Source of the DNA: Streptomyces varsoviensis
GTDB lineage: Bacteria; Actinomycetota; Actinomycetes; Streptomycetales; Streptomycetaceae
Direction of reading: 5' to 3'
DNA: 64,000 bases
NCBI RefSeq assembly: GCF_000718635.1
Contig: NZ_JOBF01000021.1
Span: 1 to 64,000, forward strand
The notes under the pieces were generated by a model. It did no database searches and was not told the DNA's origin. It worked only from the letters and a program-made list of their open reading frames with translations. This document shows, piece after piece, positions 16,510-24,515 of the stretch. The position numbers and the translations under genes were made by a program. Each line of letters begins with the position of its first letter. The stretch's first letter is position 1.

Positions 16510-17283
16510 TCAGGCCACCAGCTCGCCGAAGGCTTCTTCCTCGTCACGGCCGAGGCTCAGCGCCTCGTCGTCGCGCATCCGGCGCAGCGAACGCCAGATG
16601 CTGCTCTTGACCGTGCCGACGCTGATGTCGAGTATCTCCGCGATCTCCGGGTCCGTACGGCCCTCGTAGTAGCGGAGCACGAGCATCGTGCGCTGTAGTT
16701 CGGGCAGCCGGGCCAGCGCCTGCCACAGCACGGCGCGCAGCTCGGTGCCGCGCATCGCGTCGTGGTCGCCGGCGGTCTCCGGCAGCTCCTCGGTCGGGTA
16801 TTCGTTGAGCTTGCGCCGCCGCCAGGCGCTGATGTGCAGATTGGTCATCGTGCGGCGGAGGTAGCCGCCGACCGCGGCCTTGTCGGTGATCCGGTCCCAG
16901 GCGCGGTACGTGGAGAACAGCGCGCTCTGGAGCAGGTCCTCCGCCTCGAAGCGGTCGCCGGTCAGGTGGTACGCGGTCGCGTACAGGGAGGCCCTGCGCT
17001 CCTGGACGTAGGCGGTGAAGGCCGCTTCGGCGTCCGGCTGCCCGGTCTCGGCGGTCTTCTCGGCCCGTTCGGGCTTCCGCTGCGTCCCGGTCCCCCGCGG
17101 TTCCCCCGCGGCCTCCCCGTACACGGTCGCGTCGATGGCCACCATGTACGGCGGCCGTCCGCGTCCGGTGCCGCGAGCGCACCCCCGTCCGCTCACGGCA
17201 CCGGACTTCTCCGGGCTCCGTACGGCGTCGTGCAGGCGCGTGCGAATGACTGCGCTGGTCGTGGTGCTGTGCAGTGTGTTCAT
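16510..17283 (-). CDS. sigQ: RNA polymerase sigma factor SigQ (sigma-70 family, group 4-like)
   Basis: 257 aa. Region 2 is visible in YATAYHLTGDRFEAEDLLQSALFSTYRAWDRI and YLRRTMTNLHISAWRRRK. Region 4 is LPELQRTMLVLRYYEGRTDPEIAEILDISVGTVKSSIWRSLRRMR. A ~90-residue low-homology N-terminus precedes region 2, longer than in typical ECF factors. ATG 17283 (MNTLHS) has gggggc upstream. Divergence from afsQ1-afsQ2 is the arrangement known in S. coelicolor, where AfsQ1 controls sigQ and antibiotic production under nitrogen stress. The name rests on family and position. Confidence 0.9.
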   Translation of the reverse strand: MNTLHSTTTSAVIRTRLHDAVRSPEKSGAVSGRGCARGTGRGRPPYMVAIDATVYGEAAGEPRGTGTQRKPERAEKTAETGQPDAEAAFTAYVQERRASLYATAYHLTGDRFEAEDLLQSALFSTYRAWDRITDKAAVGGYLRRTMTNLHISAWRRRKLNEYPTEELPETAGDHDAMRGTELRAVLWQALARLPELQRTMLVLRYYEGRTDPEIAEILDISVGTVKSSIWRSLRRMRDDEALSLGRDEEEAFGELVA

Positions 17284-17393
17284 GTCGCGCCCCCCGTCGT
17301 TGGAGCCAGCTCGTTCGGTCGGTGTATCGGACGGTCGTTCTGTCCGATGGCCAAAACAATGCCGGGCCAGTTTCATCGCGCTGTCCGGCGTCT

Positions 17394-17409
17394 GTCACAG
17401 GCGCGTCAC
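17394..17409. promoter_or_regulatory. AfsQ1-type box in the sigQ-afsQ1 gap
   Basis: GTCAC-N6-GTCAC matches the GTnAC-n6-GTnAC direct-repeat motif that I recall for AfsQ1. It lies 111 bp upstream of sigQ and 164 bp upstream of afsQ1, consistent with feedback and sigQ control. Confidence 0.75.
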
Positions 17410-17572
17410 AAGGGCGCCCGGCGGTGCCACTCGGGGCCGTGACACCGGGAATTCACCTGCCGCGGGGGCGCACGGAACCGGCCCGTCCGCCGTCCGTCAC
17501 CCGCGCACCACAAGGGGAGGTGCTGTGTGGGAGCGCTTCTACGGTCGAACTCCCAGCCTGTCTTAGTCCAGA

Positions 17573-18259
17573 ATGACCAACGTGCCCTACCTGCTGCTGA
17601 TCGAGGACGACGACGCCATCCGCACGGCCCTCGAACTCTCCCTGTCGCGCCAGGGTCACCGTGTGGTGACCGCGGCGACGGGAGAGGACGGTCTGAAAAT
17701 GCTGCGCGAGCAGCGCCCGGATCTGATCGTGCTGGATGTGATGCTGCCCGGTATCGACGGCTTTGAGGTGTGCCGCCGCATTCGGCGCACCGATCAGTTG
17801 CCGATCATCCTGCTCACCGCGCGCAACGACGACATCGACGTCGTGGTGGGCCTGGAGTCGGGCGCGGACGACTATGTGGTGAAGCCGGTGCAGGGGCGGG
17901 TGCTCGACGCCCGCATCCGCGCGGTGCTGCGCCGCGGGGAGCGCGAGTCGAGCGACTCCGCCTCGTTCGGGTCGCTGGTCATCGACCGGTCCGCCATGAC
18001 CGTCACCAAGAACGGCGAGGATCTCCAGCTCACCCCGACCGAGCTGCGGCTGCTGCTGGAGCTGAGCCGCCGGCCGGGGCAGGCGCTCTCGCGCCAGCAG
18101 TTGCTGCGGCTGGTGTGGGAACACGACTACCTCGGCGACTCGCGGCTCGTCGACGCCTGTGTGCAGCGGCTCCGCGCCAAGGTCGAGGACGTTCCCTCGT
18201 CCCCGACCCTGATCCGTACGGTCCGTGGCGTCGGCTACCGGCTGGACACGCCTTCGTGA
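17573..18259 (+). CDS. afsQ1: OmpR-family response regulator AfsQ1
   Basis: 228 aa. The receiver domain has LLLIEDDDAIR, the phospho-acceptor Asp in IVLDVMLPGIDG (near residue 55), ILLTAR and the Lys in DDYVVKPVQGR. The winged-helix DNA-binding domain runs LQLTPTELRLLLELSRRPGQALSRQQLLRLVWEHDYLGDSRLVDACVQRLRAKVED to TVRGVGYRL. The sequence closely matches the AfsQ1 I remember from S. coelicolor. ATG 17573 is annotated; GTG 17582 (VPYLLLIEDD) is the alternative. With AfsQ2 it regulates antibiotic synthesis and nitrogen metabolism. Confidence 0.95.
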   Translation: MTNVPYLLLIEDDDAIRTALELSLSRQGHRVVTAATGEDGLKMLREQRPDLIVLDVMLPGIDGFEVCRRIRRTDQLPIILLTARNDDIDVVVGLESGADDYVVKPVQGRVLDARIRAVLRRGERESSDSASFGSLVIDRSAMTVTKNGEDLQLTPTELRLLLELSRRPGQALSRQQLLRLVWEHDYLGDSRLVDACVQRLRAKVEDVPSSPTLIRTVRGVGYRLDTPS

Positions 18260-18291
18260 AGCGGACGGCGACGGTATACCGGGGCCACGCC

Positions 18292-18420
18292 CGTACGGGC
18301 GGTGCCGGCACGGACGATGCCGGCACGGGCAGTACCGGCACGGGCGATGCCGGCACGGGCGGTACTGGCACGGGCGGTGCCGGCACGGGCAGCGGCGGGG
18401 CGGACAGCGGTGGGACGGAC
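18292..18420. repeat. 15-bp minisatellite between afsQ1 and afsQ2
   Basis: About seven copies of ggcacgggc(g/a)(g/a)t(a/g)cc, then degenerate units up to the kinase start. As 15 is a multiple of three, all frames stay open (one reads AGTDDAGTGSTGTGDAGTG). It widens the gap between two genes that are normally close. Confidence 0.85.
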
Positions 18421-18431
18421 AGTTGAGCACA

Positions 18432-20135
18432 GTGACGGACGAGCCCGGCCGGGTACGAGGCCCGGGGGCCGCCGCCCATAAGTTCGTACAGCGCAGCATG
18501 CGCTGGCTCAGCCTGCGGCTGCGGCTGATGCTGGTCTTCGCGCTCGTCGCGCTGGCCGCCGCGGTCTCCGCGTCCGGCATCGCGTACTGGCTCAACCGCG
18601 ACGCGGTCCTCACCCGCACCCAGGACGCCGCGCTCGACGACTTCCGCAAGTCCCTCCAGGACAACACGGCCTCTCTGCCGCCCACCCCGACCTGCGCGGA
18701 GCTCCAGCAGGCCGCGGACCGGATGGCGGACACCACCCAGAAGTACGAGGTGCTGCTGATCGGCTCCGTGGAGGGCGGCGGGGACTGCGCCGCGCCCTCG
18801 AACCGCGACCTGTTCACGCTGAAGGTCGTGCCGAAGTCGCTGCGCGCGGCGGTCGTACGGGAACGGCCGGTGGACGAGTCCAACCGGTACCCGTACCACC
18901 TGTACTGGCAGCGGATCACGCTCGACGGCACGCCGTACCTGGTGGGCGGCGCGAAGGTGATCGGCGGCGGCCCGACCGGCTATCTGCTCAAGTCGCTGGA
19001 GAACGAGCGGCAGGACCTCAACTCGCTGGCCTGGTCGCTGGGGATCGCGACAGGCCTGGCCCTGATCGGCTCCGCGCTGCTCGCGCAGGCCGCCGCGTCG
19101 ACGGTGCTGCGGCCCGTACAGCGGCTCGGCGACGCGGCGCGGCGGCTCGGCGAGGGGAAGCTCGACACCCGGCTGCGGGTGTCCGGCACCGACGAGCTGG
19201 CCGACCTGTCGCGGACCTTCAACAAGACGGCCGAGTCGCTGGAGAAGCGCGTCGAGGAGCTGAGCGCCCGGGAGGCGGCCAGCCGGCGGTTCGTCGCGGA
19301 CATGTCGCACGAGCTGCGGACCCCGCTGACCGCGATCACCGCCGTGACCGAGGTGCTGGAGGAGGAGGCCGAGTCCCTCGACCCGATGATCCGGCCCGCC
19401 GTGGAACTCGTCGTCAGCGAGACCCGGCGCCTCGGCGACCTGGTGGAGAACCTGATGGAGGTCACCCGCTTCGACGCGGGCACCGCCCGCCTGGTCCTCG
19501 ACTCCGTCGATGTCGCGGACCAGGTCACCGCCTGCATCGACGCCCGGGCCTGGCTCGACGCCGTGGAACTGGACGCCGCCCGCGGCATCATCGCCCGCCT
19601 CGACCCGCGCCGCCTCGACGTCATCCTCGCCAACCTCATCGGCAACGCCCTCAAGCACGGCGGCTCCCCCGTGCGCGTCGCCGTACGCACCGACGGCGAC
19701 GACCTCGTCATCGAGGTACGCGACCACGGGCCGGGCATCCCCGAAGAGGTGCTGCCGCACGTCTTCGACCGCTTCTACAAGGCCAGCGCCTCCCGGCCCC
19801 GTTCCGAGGGCAGCGGCCTCGGCCTGTCGATCGCGCTGGAGAACGCCCACATCCACGGCGGCGAGATCTCCGCCGCCAATTCGCCGCTGGGCGGCGCTGT
19901 ATTCACCCTCACGCTGCCGCGCGACGCGTCCCGGCTCTCGCCGGACGAGGACGACGACAGCGGGGAGGACGGCGCGGCCAGGGCCGCGGCCTCCTCCCAG
20001 CAGGCCGGAGGGGCTGCCGGCGGGGGCGGCCGGGGCGCGGCGGCCGACAGCGGTAACGAGGTCGGCGGCGAGGAGCCGGGTGAAGGACCGGCCCAGGGGC
20101 CGGGGAAGAGTTCGACGGAAGGCGGCGACCGATGA
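18432..20135 (+). CDS. afsQ2: sensor histidine kinase AfsQ2
   Basis: 567 aa. A first membrane segment (RLRLMLVFALVALAAAVSASGIAYWL, near residues 28-55), an extracytoplasmic sensor of ~150 residues, a second segment (SLGIATGLALIGSALLAQ), and HAMP (STVLRPVQRLGDAARRLGEGKLDTRL) come first. HisKA follows with the phospho-His in FVADMSHELRTPLTAI, then HATPase with NLIGNALKHGG, DHGPGIP and GSGLGLSIA. A ~65-residue Gly/Ala/Asp-rich tail follows. GTG 18432 is chosen, with ATG 18498 also possible; upstream codons are minisatellite. Its stop overlaps the lipoprotein ATG (ATGA). Confidence 0.93.
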   Translation: MTDEPGRVRGPGAAAHKFVQRSMRWLSLRLRLMLVFALVALAAAVSASGIAYWLNRDAVLTRTQDAALDDFRKSLQDNTASLPPTPTCAELQQAADRMADTTQKYEVLLIGSVEGGGDCAAPSNRDLFTLKVVPKSLRAAVVRERPVDESNRYPYHLYWQRITLDGTPYLVGGAKVIGGGPTGYLLKSLENERQDLNSLAWSLGIATGLALIGSALLAQAAASTVLRPVQRLGDAARRLGEGKLDTRLRVSGTDELADLSRTFNKTAESLEKRVEELSAREAASRRFVADMSHELRTPLTAITAVTEVLEEEAESLDPMIRPAVELVVSETRRLGDLVENLMEVTRFDAGTARLVLDSVDVADQVTACIDARAWLDAVELDAARGIIARLDPRRLDVILANLIGNALKHGGSPVRVAVRTDGDDLVIEVRDHGPGIPEEVLPHVFDRFYKASASRPRSEGSGLGLSIALENAHIHGGEISAANSPLGGAVFTLTLPRDASRLSPDEDDDSGEDGAARAAASSQQAGGAAGGGGRGAAADSGNEVGGEEPGEGPAQGPGKSSTEGGDR

Positions 20136-20878
20136 GGCTGAGCATGGTGGCTCGTACGGGCCGTATCGGCCGTATCGGTCTTGTCGGTCGTACGGGCCGC
20201 AGCGCCGGAAGCGGTCGTGACGCTGGTACGGGCGGTACGGGCGGTACGGGCCCCAGCGTCCGGCCGCCCTCCCCCAAGAGGCCCCGCTGGGCGGCGAAGG
20301 TGTCGGCGCTGGTCGTGGCTGGGGGGCTGCTTGCCGGATGCGGGATTCGGGGGACGTCGGTGCCGGTGGACGCGGGGAGCGCGCCGTCGCGGGCGACGTG
20401 CGTCGTGCGGCCGGGCGGCGGGGAGAGCGCGTCGGCCGATGGCCAGGCGGTCTCGGTGTACCTGGTGTGCGCCTCGCAACTGCTGCCGGTGACCCGGACG
20501 CTGCGGCTGCCGGAGGGCGATGCCGCAGGCGACCCGGTGCGGGTGGCCGGCGCGTTCCTAGAGCAGTTGCGGCAGCCGCCGCTGGCGGCGGAGGAGGAGG
20601 CGGGGTTCTCCACGGACGTGCCCGCCGGGCTGTCGGTCTCGGGGCCGCGCGACGGCGACCCGTCGGCGGCGCTGCGGCTGAGCCGGTCGCCGGACGAGCT
20701 GCCGCCGTTCGCGCTGGCGCAGCTCGTGTGCACCTTCGCGGGGACCGCGGCGGCCGACGGCGGCCGCGGCGTGGTGCTGGGCGGGCCGGAGGACGGCAAG
20801 CCGCGGCGCTATGAGTGCACCGACGAGATGCGTTCCCGTCCGCAGTCCGCCCCGACGGGCTCCCCGGTCTCGTCGTGA
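20132..20878 (+). CDS. lipoprotein of the AfsQ operon
   Basis: 248 aa. An unusual ~50-residue Gly/Arg/Thr-rich N-terminus, encoded by a cgtacgggc repeat tract (20145-20260), precedes a lipoprotein signal with lipobox LLAGC (Cys near residue 70). The mature part has TLRLPEGDAAGDPVRVAGAFLEQLRQPP and two further Cys residues, without a named domain. An ATGA overlap with afsQ2 makes it part of that operon, as I recall for S. coelicolor SCO4905. The long N-terminal extension raises the chance that translation really starts nearer to KRPRWAAKVSALVV. A role as an accessory sensor is inference. Confidence 0.8.
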   Translation: MRLSMVARTGRIGRIGLVGRTGRSAGSGRDAGTGGTGGTGPSVRPPSPKRPRWAAKVSALVVAGGLLAGCGIRGTSVPVDAGSAPSRATCVVRPGGGESASADGQAVSVYLVCASQLLPVTRTLRLPEGDAAGDPVRVAGAFLEQLRQPPLAAEEEAGFSTDVPAGLSVSGPRDGDPSAALRLSRSPDELPPFALAQLVCTFAGTAAADGGRGVVLGGPEDGKPRRYECTDEMRSRPQSAPTGSPVSS

Positions 20879-21065
20879 CGGTCGCCTCGCCGTGACAGGG
20901 GCGTCGCCTCGTGACGGGGGTACCGTCGCGTCCTCACCGGGTCGTCGCCTCGTGCCCCCGCCGTCGTCTCGTACCGCGAACGACCCGGCCGTCGCGCCGC
21001 GACCCGCCGGTCGCCCCTGACTCTCTGTGGCCGTGGACGGAACCGCGGCCACCGCACCACGCGTC

Positions 21066-21629
21066 ATGGGAGGCGTGCAGGGTCATGGTTACGGCGGTTC
21101 AGCCGCCCTCCGATACCGCTACCGCGCCGTGGGGCTCGTCCTCGCGGCCGCCCATCTCCTCGTCGTCGGCTGGCTGACCCTGCGCCCGCTGACCGCGCCA
21201 TGGGTGCCCGCCACCAGCCCCGAGCCGCTGGCCACCATCCGCGCCGACCTGGCGCTCGGCGCGTGGGAGGCGACGTGCGCCATCGGCGGATCGATGCTGC
21301 TGCTCGCGCCGCTGGGCGTGCTGCTGCCGCTGGCGGGCGGGCGGCTGGCGGTGGCGCCGCTGATGTCGCTGTCCCGGACGGTGTTCGCCGGGGTGATGAT
21401 CTCGCTGACGCTGCAACTGGTGCGGAGCGGCGTCGCGGGCCAGGTCCTGCACGTGGATGAGCTGCTGCTGAACTCGGCGGGCGTGGCCGTCGCCCATCTG
21501 GCGGTGGTGCCGCTGGTACGAGCCCGGCTCCGCCGCCGGTATGAGGGCCCCCGGCCGCGCCCCCTCCGCCGGGAGGACGGGCCCCAGAGCGCGGCCCCCA
21601 CGATCCCCAGGGTCAAGACGGCCCCGTAG
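21066..21629 (+). CDS. VanZ-family membrane protein
   Basis: 187 aa with four hydrophobic segments. The VanZ pattern is GLVLAAAHLLVVGWLTLRPL, then LLLAPLGVLLPLAGG, SLTLQLVRSGVAGQVLHVDELLLNSAGVAVAHL. ATG 21066 (MGGVQG) is chosen; GTG 21075 and the upstream ATG 21027 are alternatives. The ~190-bp gap before it holds repeated gtcgcctcgtgac-like units and no gene. Members confer low-level teicoplanin resistance in some bacteria; the role here is unknown. Confidence 0.82.
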   Translation: MGGVQGHGYGGSAALRYRYRAVGLVLAAAHLLVVGWLTLRPLTAPWVPATSPEPLATIRADLALGAWEATCAIGGSMLLLAPLGVLLPLAGGRLAVAPLMSLSRTVFAGVMISLTLQLVRSGVAGQVLHVDELLLNSAGVAVAHLAVVPLVRARLRRRYEGPRPRPLRREDGPQSAAPTIPRVKTAP

Positions 21630-21728
21630 TCGGACGGCTTCGCGCAGGTCACGGGCCTACCGTGGAGACACGGGCAAACGCTTCCGCGGCGGCGGCCCCG
21701 CCCCGTCCCTTACGCGATTGCCAACACC

Positions 21729-21755
21729 CTGACAACGCTGACAACGCTGACAACG
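21729..21755. repeat. three tandem CTGACAACG units before the pspC gene
   Basis: Three exact 9-bp copies end directly at the ribosome site aggag (21756-21760), so they lie in the mRNA leader of the PspC protein. A regulatory role is possible but unproven. Confidence 0.7.
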
Positions 21756-21768
21756 AGGAGTCGCCATC

Positions 21769-21975
21769 ATGTCCGCTCCGCTGGTCCGTTCCCGCAACAA
21801 CAAGGTCCTCGGCGGCGTCTGCGCGGGTCTGGCCCGGCGCTTCGGCACCACGCCCACGACGATGCGGGTGATCTTCCTGGTGTCGTGCCTGCTGCCCGGC
21901 CCGCAGTTCCTGATCTACCTCGCGCTCTGGGTGCTGCTGCCCTCCGAGGACACGCACCGCAAGACGGCTTGGTGA
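21769..21975 (+). CDS. PspC-domain membrane protein
   Basis: 68 aa. The PspC pattern is complete: LVRSRNNKVLGGVCAGLARRFGTTPTTMRVIFLVSCLLPGPQFLIYLALWVLLPSED, with two membrane segments. An aggag site lies 8 bp before the ATG. PspC proteins belong to phage-shock/envelope-stress responses; small stand-alone copies are common in actinomycetes. Confidence 0.92.
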   Translation: MSAPLVRSRNNKVLGGVCAGLARRFGTTPTTMRVIFLVSCLLPGPQFLIYLALWVLLPSEDTHRKTAW

Positions 21976-22044
21976 CCGCCGCGAACGGTCACTCTCCGTA
22001 GGCGTCACAGCATCGCGGTCGCACGGCTACCGAGTACGCGACGG

Positions 22045-22075
22045 CGGGCCGCATCCCAGAAGGGGGTGCGGCCCG
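22045..22075. terminator. hairpin between convergent genes
   Basis: A 9-bp stem cgggccgca / tgcggcccg with a 13-base loop lies between the pspC stop and the VOC stop. The rest of the gap (22080-22140) holds 15-bp cccaccgcgcctcgc repeats. Confidence 0.7.
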
Positions 22076-22142
22076 TAGTCGTACGCGCCCACCGCGCCTC
22101 GCCGCCCACCGCGCCTCGCCGGCCGCAGCGCCCTCGCCGGCC

Positions 22143-22541
22143 TCAGCGGCCGAACTTCTCCTTGGCCTCCGGCGTGACCGGCGTGAAGAAGTTGACGAGG
22201 TTGCCGTCGGGGTCGCGGAAGAGCAGCGCGCGGTTGCCCCAGGGCATCGTGGTGGGCTCGTTCACGAAGTCCGTCACGATCTCCTTCAGGTCCTCGTAGA
22301 CGCTGTCCACGTCGTCCACCAGGAATTCGAGGATGACGGTGCGGTTCGCGGCCGGTTCGGCGGAGCCGGGCGCGAACAGCGGGACGGTGTTGGTGCTGCC
22401 GATCGCGAGGGTGCCCGAACCGGTCCTGATCTCGGCGAACTCCTTGTGGCCCCAGGTGGCGGGCACCTTGGTGACGCGCTCGTAGAAGTCGACGAGGCGG
22501 GTGATGTCCGCGGTGATGACGCGGGAGGAGACGAAGTCCAT
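22143..22541 (-). CDS. VOC (glyoxalase/bleomycin-resistance superfamily) protein
   Basis: 132 aa, one VOC unit: FVSSRVITADITRLVDFYERVTKVPATW, then ILEFLVDDVDSVYEDLKEIV and ALLFRDPDGNLVNFFTPVTPEA. The metal-ligand-like Glu in ILEF and the DPDGN turn are conserved. The substrate is unknown. The divergent WYL regulator at 22713 is a natural candidate for controlling it. Confidence 0.85.
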   Translation of the reverse strand: MDFVSSRVITADITRLVDFYERVTKVPATWGHKEFAEIRTGSGTLAIGSTNTVPLFAPGSAEPAANRTVILEFLVDDVDSVYEDLKEIVTDFVNEPTTMPWGNRALLFRDPDGNLVNFFTPVTPEAKEKFGR

Positions 22542-22712
22542 GGTTTTTCTCCTGGTACGGCCGTACGGCCATGTTGTGCGGTTTCGGCGCTCTTCGATGC
22601 TCGGTCACGGCCGTGCCGTTCGGGCTGACGGCCGGGCCGCTGGCGCCTACGGCCACACGCTACGACCAATACCGGACAGAACCCGCCCGGTATATACGGG
22701 AGACTTTCCGGC

Positions 22713-23810
22713 ATGCCCCACCCCATCGCCCGCGTCCTCACCCTCCTGGAACTCCTCCAGTCAGGCGGCACCCGGACCGTCACCGAACTCGCCGACCGGC
22801 TGGGCGTCGACGAGCGCACCGTGCGGCGCTACGCCCAGCACCTCATCGACCTCGACATCCCCGTCGAATCGGTGCGCGGTCGCTACGGCGGCTACCGGCT
22901 CGCCCCCGGCTACCGCGTCCCGCCGCTCATGCTCAGCGACGACGAAGCGCTCGCCGTCCTGCTCGGCCTGGCCGCGGGCGGCCGGTCGGGGCTGCCGGGA
23001 CCGACGGGGCTGCCGGGACCGACGGGGCTGCCAGGAGCCACAGGGCTGACCGGACCGACCGGGACCGCGGGGACGGCGAGCGAGACGGCGGCGGCCAAGA
23101 TCCGGCGCGTGCTGCCGGAGCGGCTGCGCCGCAGGCTCGACGCCGTGCTCGGCTCCCTCGCCTTCACGGAGCCGCCCGGCCCGGCCGCCGCCGCACCCGA
23201 GCCCGGCGTCCTCCTGTCGATCGCGGACGCGGTGCACCACCGTCGGCCGGTCTTGCTCCGGTACACGGCGCGCGACGGCCGGCGCAGCGAGCGCACCGTG
23301 CATCCGTACGGGGTCGTCGCGCACGCGGGCAAGTGGTACGTGACGGCCGCGGACCCCGCGGCGGGCGAGGACCGGACCTTCCGGCTGGACCGCGTCGCCG
23401 ACGTGCGGACCCTGCCCGGTTCCTTCGACGCCCCCGTCGGCGTCGACCCGGCGCAGCGCCTCCTGACGGGGCTGGCCACGGCCCCGTACCGGCATGAGGT
23501 GGCCGTGCACCTCCAGGCGACGGTCGAGCACATCCGCACCCGACTCCCCGCGAGCGTCGCGGTCGTGACGGAACTGCCCCCCACGGAGGACGCCACGCCG
23601 GAGGACGCCGCGCCGGAGAACGCCACGCCGGGAGGCGAGGGGTGGTGCCGCGCCGAGATCCGCGCGGAGCGCCTGGACTGGCTCCCCGCCGTTCTCGCCT
23701 CCCTGGACCGGCCGTTCGTCATCGAGCGGCCGGACGAACTCCGCGGCCTCGTCGAGGCTTTCGCCCAGCGGCTCGCCTCCTCCGCCAGGCGGCTCCCGCC
23801 GCACACGTAA
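22713..23810 (+). CDS. WYL-domain transcriptional regulator with a collagen-like insert
   Basis: 365 aa. An N-terminal HTH_11 (RVLTLLELLQSGGTRTVTELADRLGVDERTVRRYAQHLIDLDIPVESVRGRYGGYRLAPG) precedes a WYL domain (VHHRRPVLLRYTARDGRRSERTVHPYGVVAHAGKWYVTAAD) and a WCX-like C-terminus. Residues ~90-122 are a run of Gly-X-Y triplets (GLPGPTGLPGPTGLPGATG...) from 18-bp DNA repeats. A second repeat (EDATPEDAAPENATPG) sits near residues 292-307. Both lie in linkers. It is divergent from the VOC gene; a palindrome-like accgg...cccggt lies before the start. Confidence 0.88.
   Translation: MPHPIARVLTLLELLQSGGTRTVTELADRLGVDERTVRRYAQHLIDLDIPVESVRGRYGGYRLAPGYRVPPLMLSDDEALAVLLGLAAGGRSGLPGPTGLPGPTGLPGATGLTGPTGTAGTASETAAAKIRRVLPERLRRRLDAVLGSLAFTEPPGPAAAAPEPGVLLSIADAVHHRRPVLLRYTARDGRRSERTVHPYGVVAHAGKWYVTAADPAAGEDRTFRLDRVADVRTLPGSFDAPVGVDPAQRLLTGLATAPYRHEVAVHLQATVEHIRTRLPASVAVVTELPPTEDATPEDAAPENATPGGEGWCRAEIRAERLDWLPAVLASLDRPFVIERPDELRGLVEAFAQRLASSARRLPPHT
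22987..23077 (+). repeat. 18-bp repeats encoding Gly-X-Y triplets
   Basis: Five imperfect copies of gggctgccgggaccgacg lie inside the WYL regulator gene. The frame is kept because the unit is 18 bp. They encode a short collagen-like segment with Pro in the X position. Confidence 0.85.
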
Positions 23811-23959
23811 GAGGCCGGTGGCGCGTACGGCCATACCCGCGCCCCCTCCTCCTCACAGCAAACGGCCCGCCCCCCGCGCCGGCACCGAGCGGTGCGCGAC
23901 GGAGGTACGGGCCGTGGCCGTACGGGCGTACAGGCGCGCCGTACGAGCAGGCGCGCCGG

Positions 23960-24382
23960 TCAGGCCGGGAGGCCGCCGAGGAGGCCCGCGCCGGGGACCG
24001 CGCCGAGGGCGGCGGTGCCGACCGCGGTGGGCACCGTCTTCACGATCTCGCCGGTCGGCAGGGCCTGTGCCGTGCGGCGCGTGGCGGGGAGGCCGCCGAG
24101 GAGTTCCTGCGCACCGGCGCTGGTCACCGTGTTGAGCGCCTGGTCGGCGACGGGAGCGGCGGTCCTGGTGACCGTGGAGAACGCGGTCTGGCCGGTGGCC
24201 AGGGCCTCGCCGCCCGGCGCGAGCTTGCCGACCGTGCTGACGGGGAGGCTGTCCACGGCGTCGGCGACGGTGGGGGCGACCGTCTCGACGGGCCCGGCAG
24301 CGGCGGCGGTGCCGGCGGCCGTGGCGGCGAACGCGGCGCCGAGAGCGGCGACGCCGAGGGTCTTGATGGTTCCCTGCTTCAT
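23960..24382 (-). CDS. secreted protein of unknown function
   Basis: 140 aa. A clear Sec signal (MKQGTIKTLGVAALGAAFAATAAGTAAAA, cleavage after about residue 29) is followed by a Thr/Ala/Val-rich mature chain with AQALPTGEIVKTVPTAVG and a C-terminal GAGLLGGLPA. No cysteines or named domain. It resembles the protein at 15042 in composition and in its Gly-Leu-Pro end. It lies downstream of add on the same strand, behind a strong terminator. Confidence 0.72.
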   Translation of the reverse strand: MKQGTIKTLGVAALGAAFAATAAGTAAAAGPVETVAPTVADAVDSLPVSTVGKLAPGGEALATGQTAFSTVTRTAAPVADQALNTVTSAGAQELLGGLPATRRTAQALPTGEIVKTVPTAVGTAALGAVPGAGLLGGLPA

Positions 24383-24455
24383 CAGAATTCGTCCTCATGA
24401 CGGGGTTGGGGAGCGGCACTGCAACGTAGTCATGGGCCCAGGGGGGTAGCAAGCA

Positions 24456-24496
24456 CCGAAGAAGGGCCGGGACTTGAATTCCCGGCCCTTCTTCGG
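24456..24496. terminator. 17-bp perfect hairpin after add
   Basis: ccgaagaagggccggga pairs exactly with tcccggcccttcttcgg around a 7-base loop (cttgaat). It lies 20 bp beyond the add stop. Confidence 0.9.
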
Positions 24497-24515
24497 CTAT
24501 TTGGACGGATCGCGG

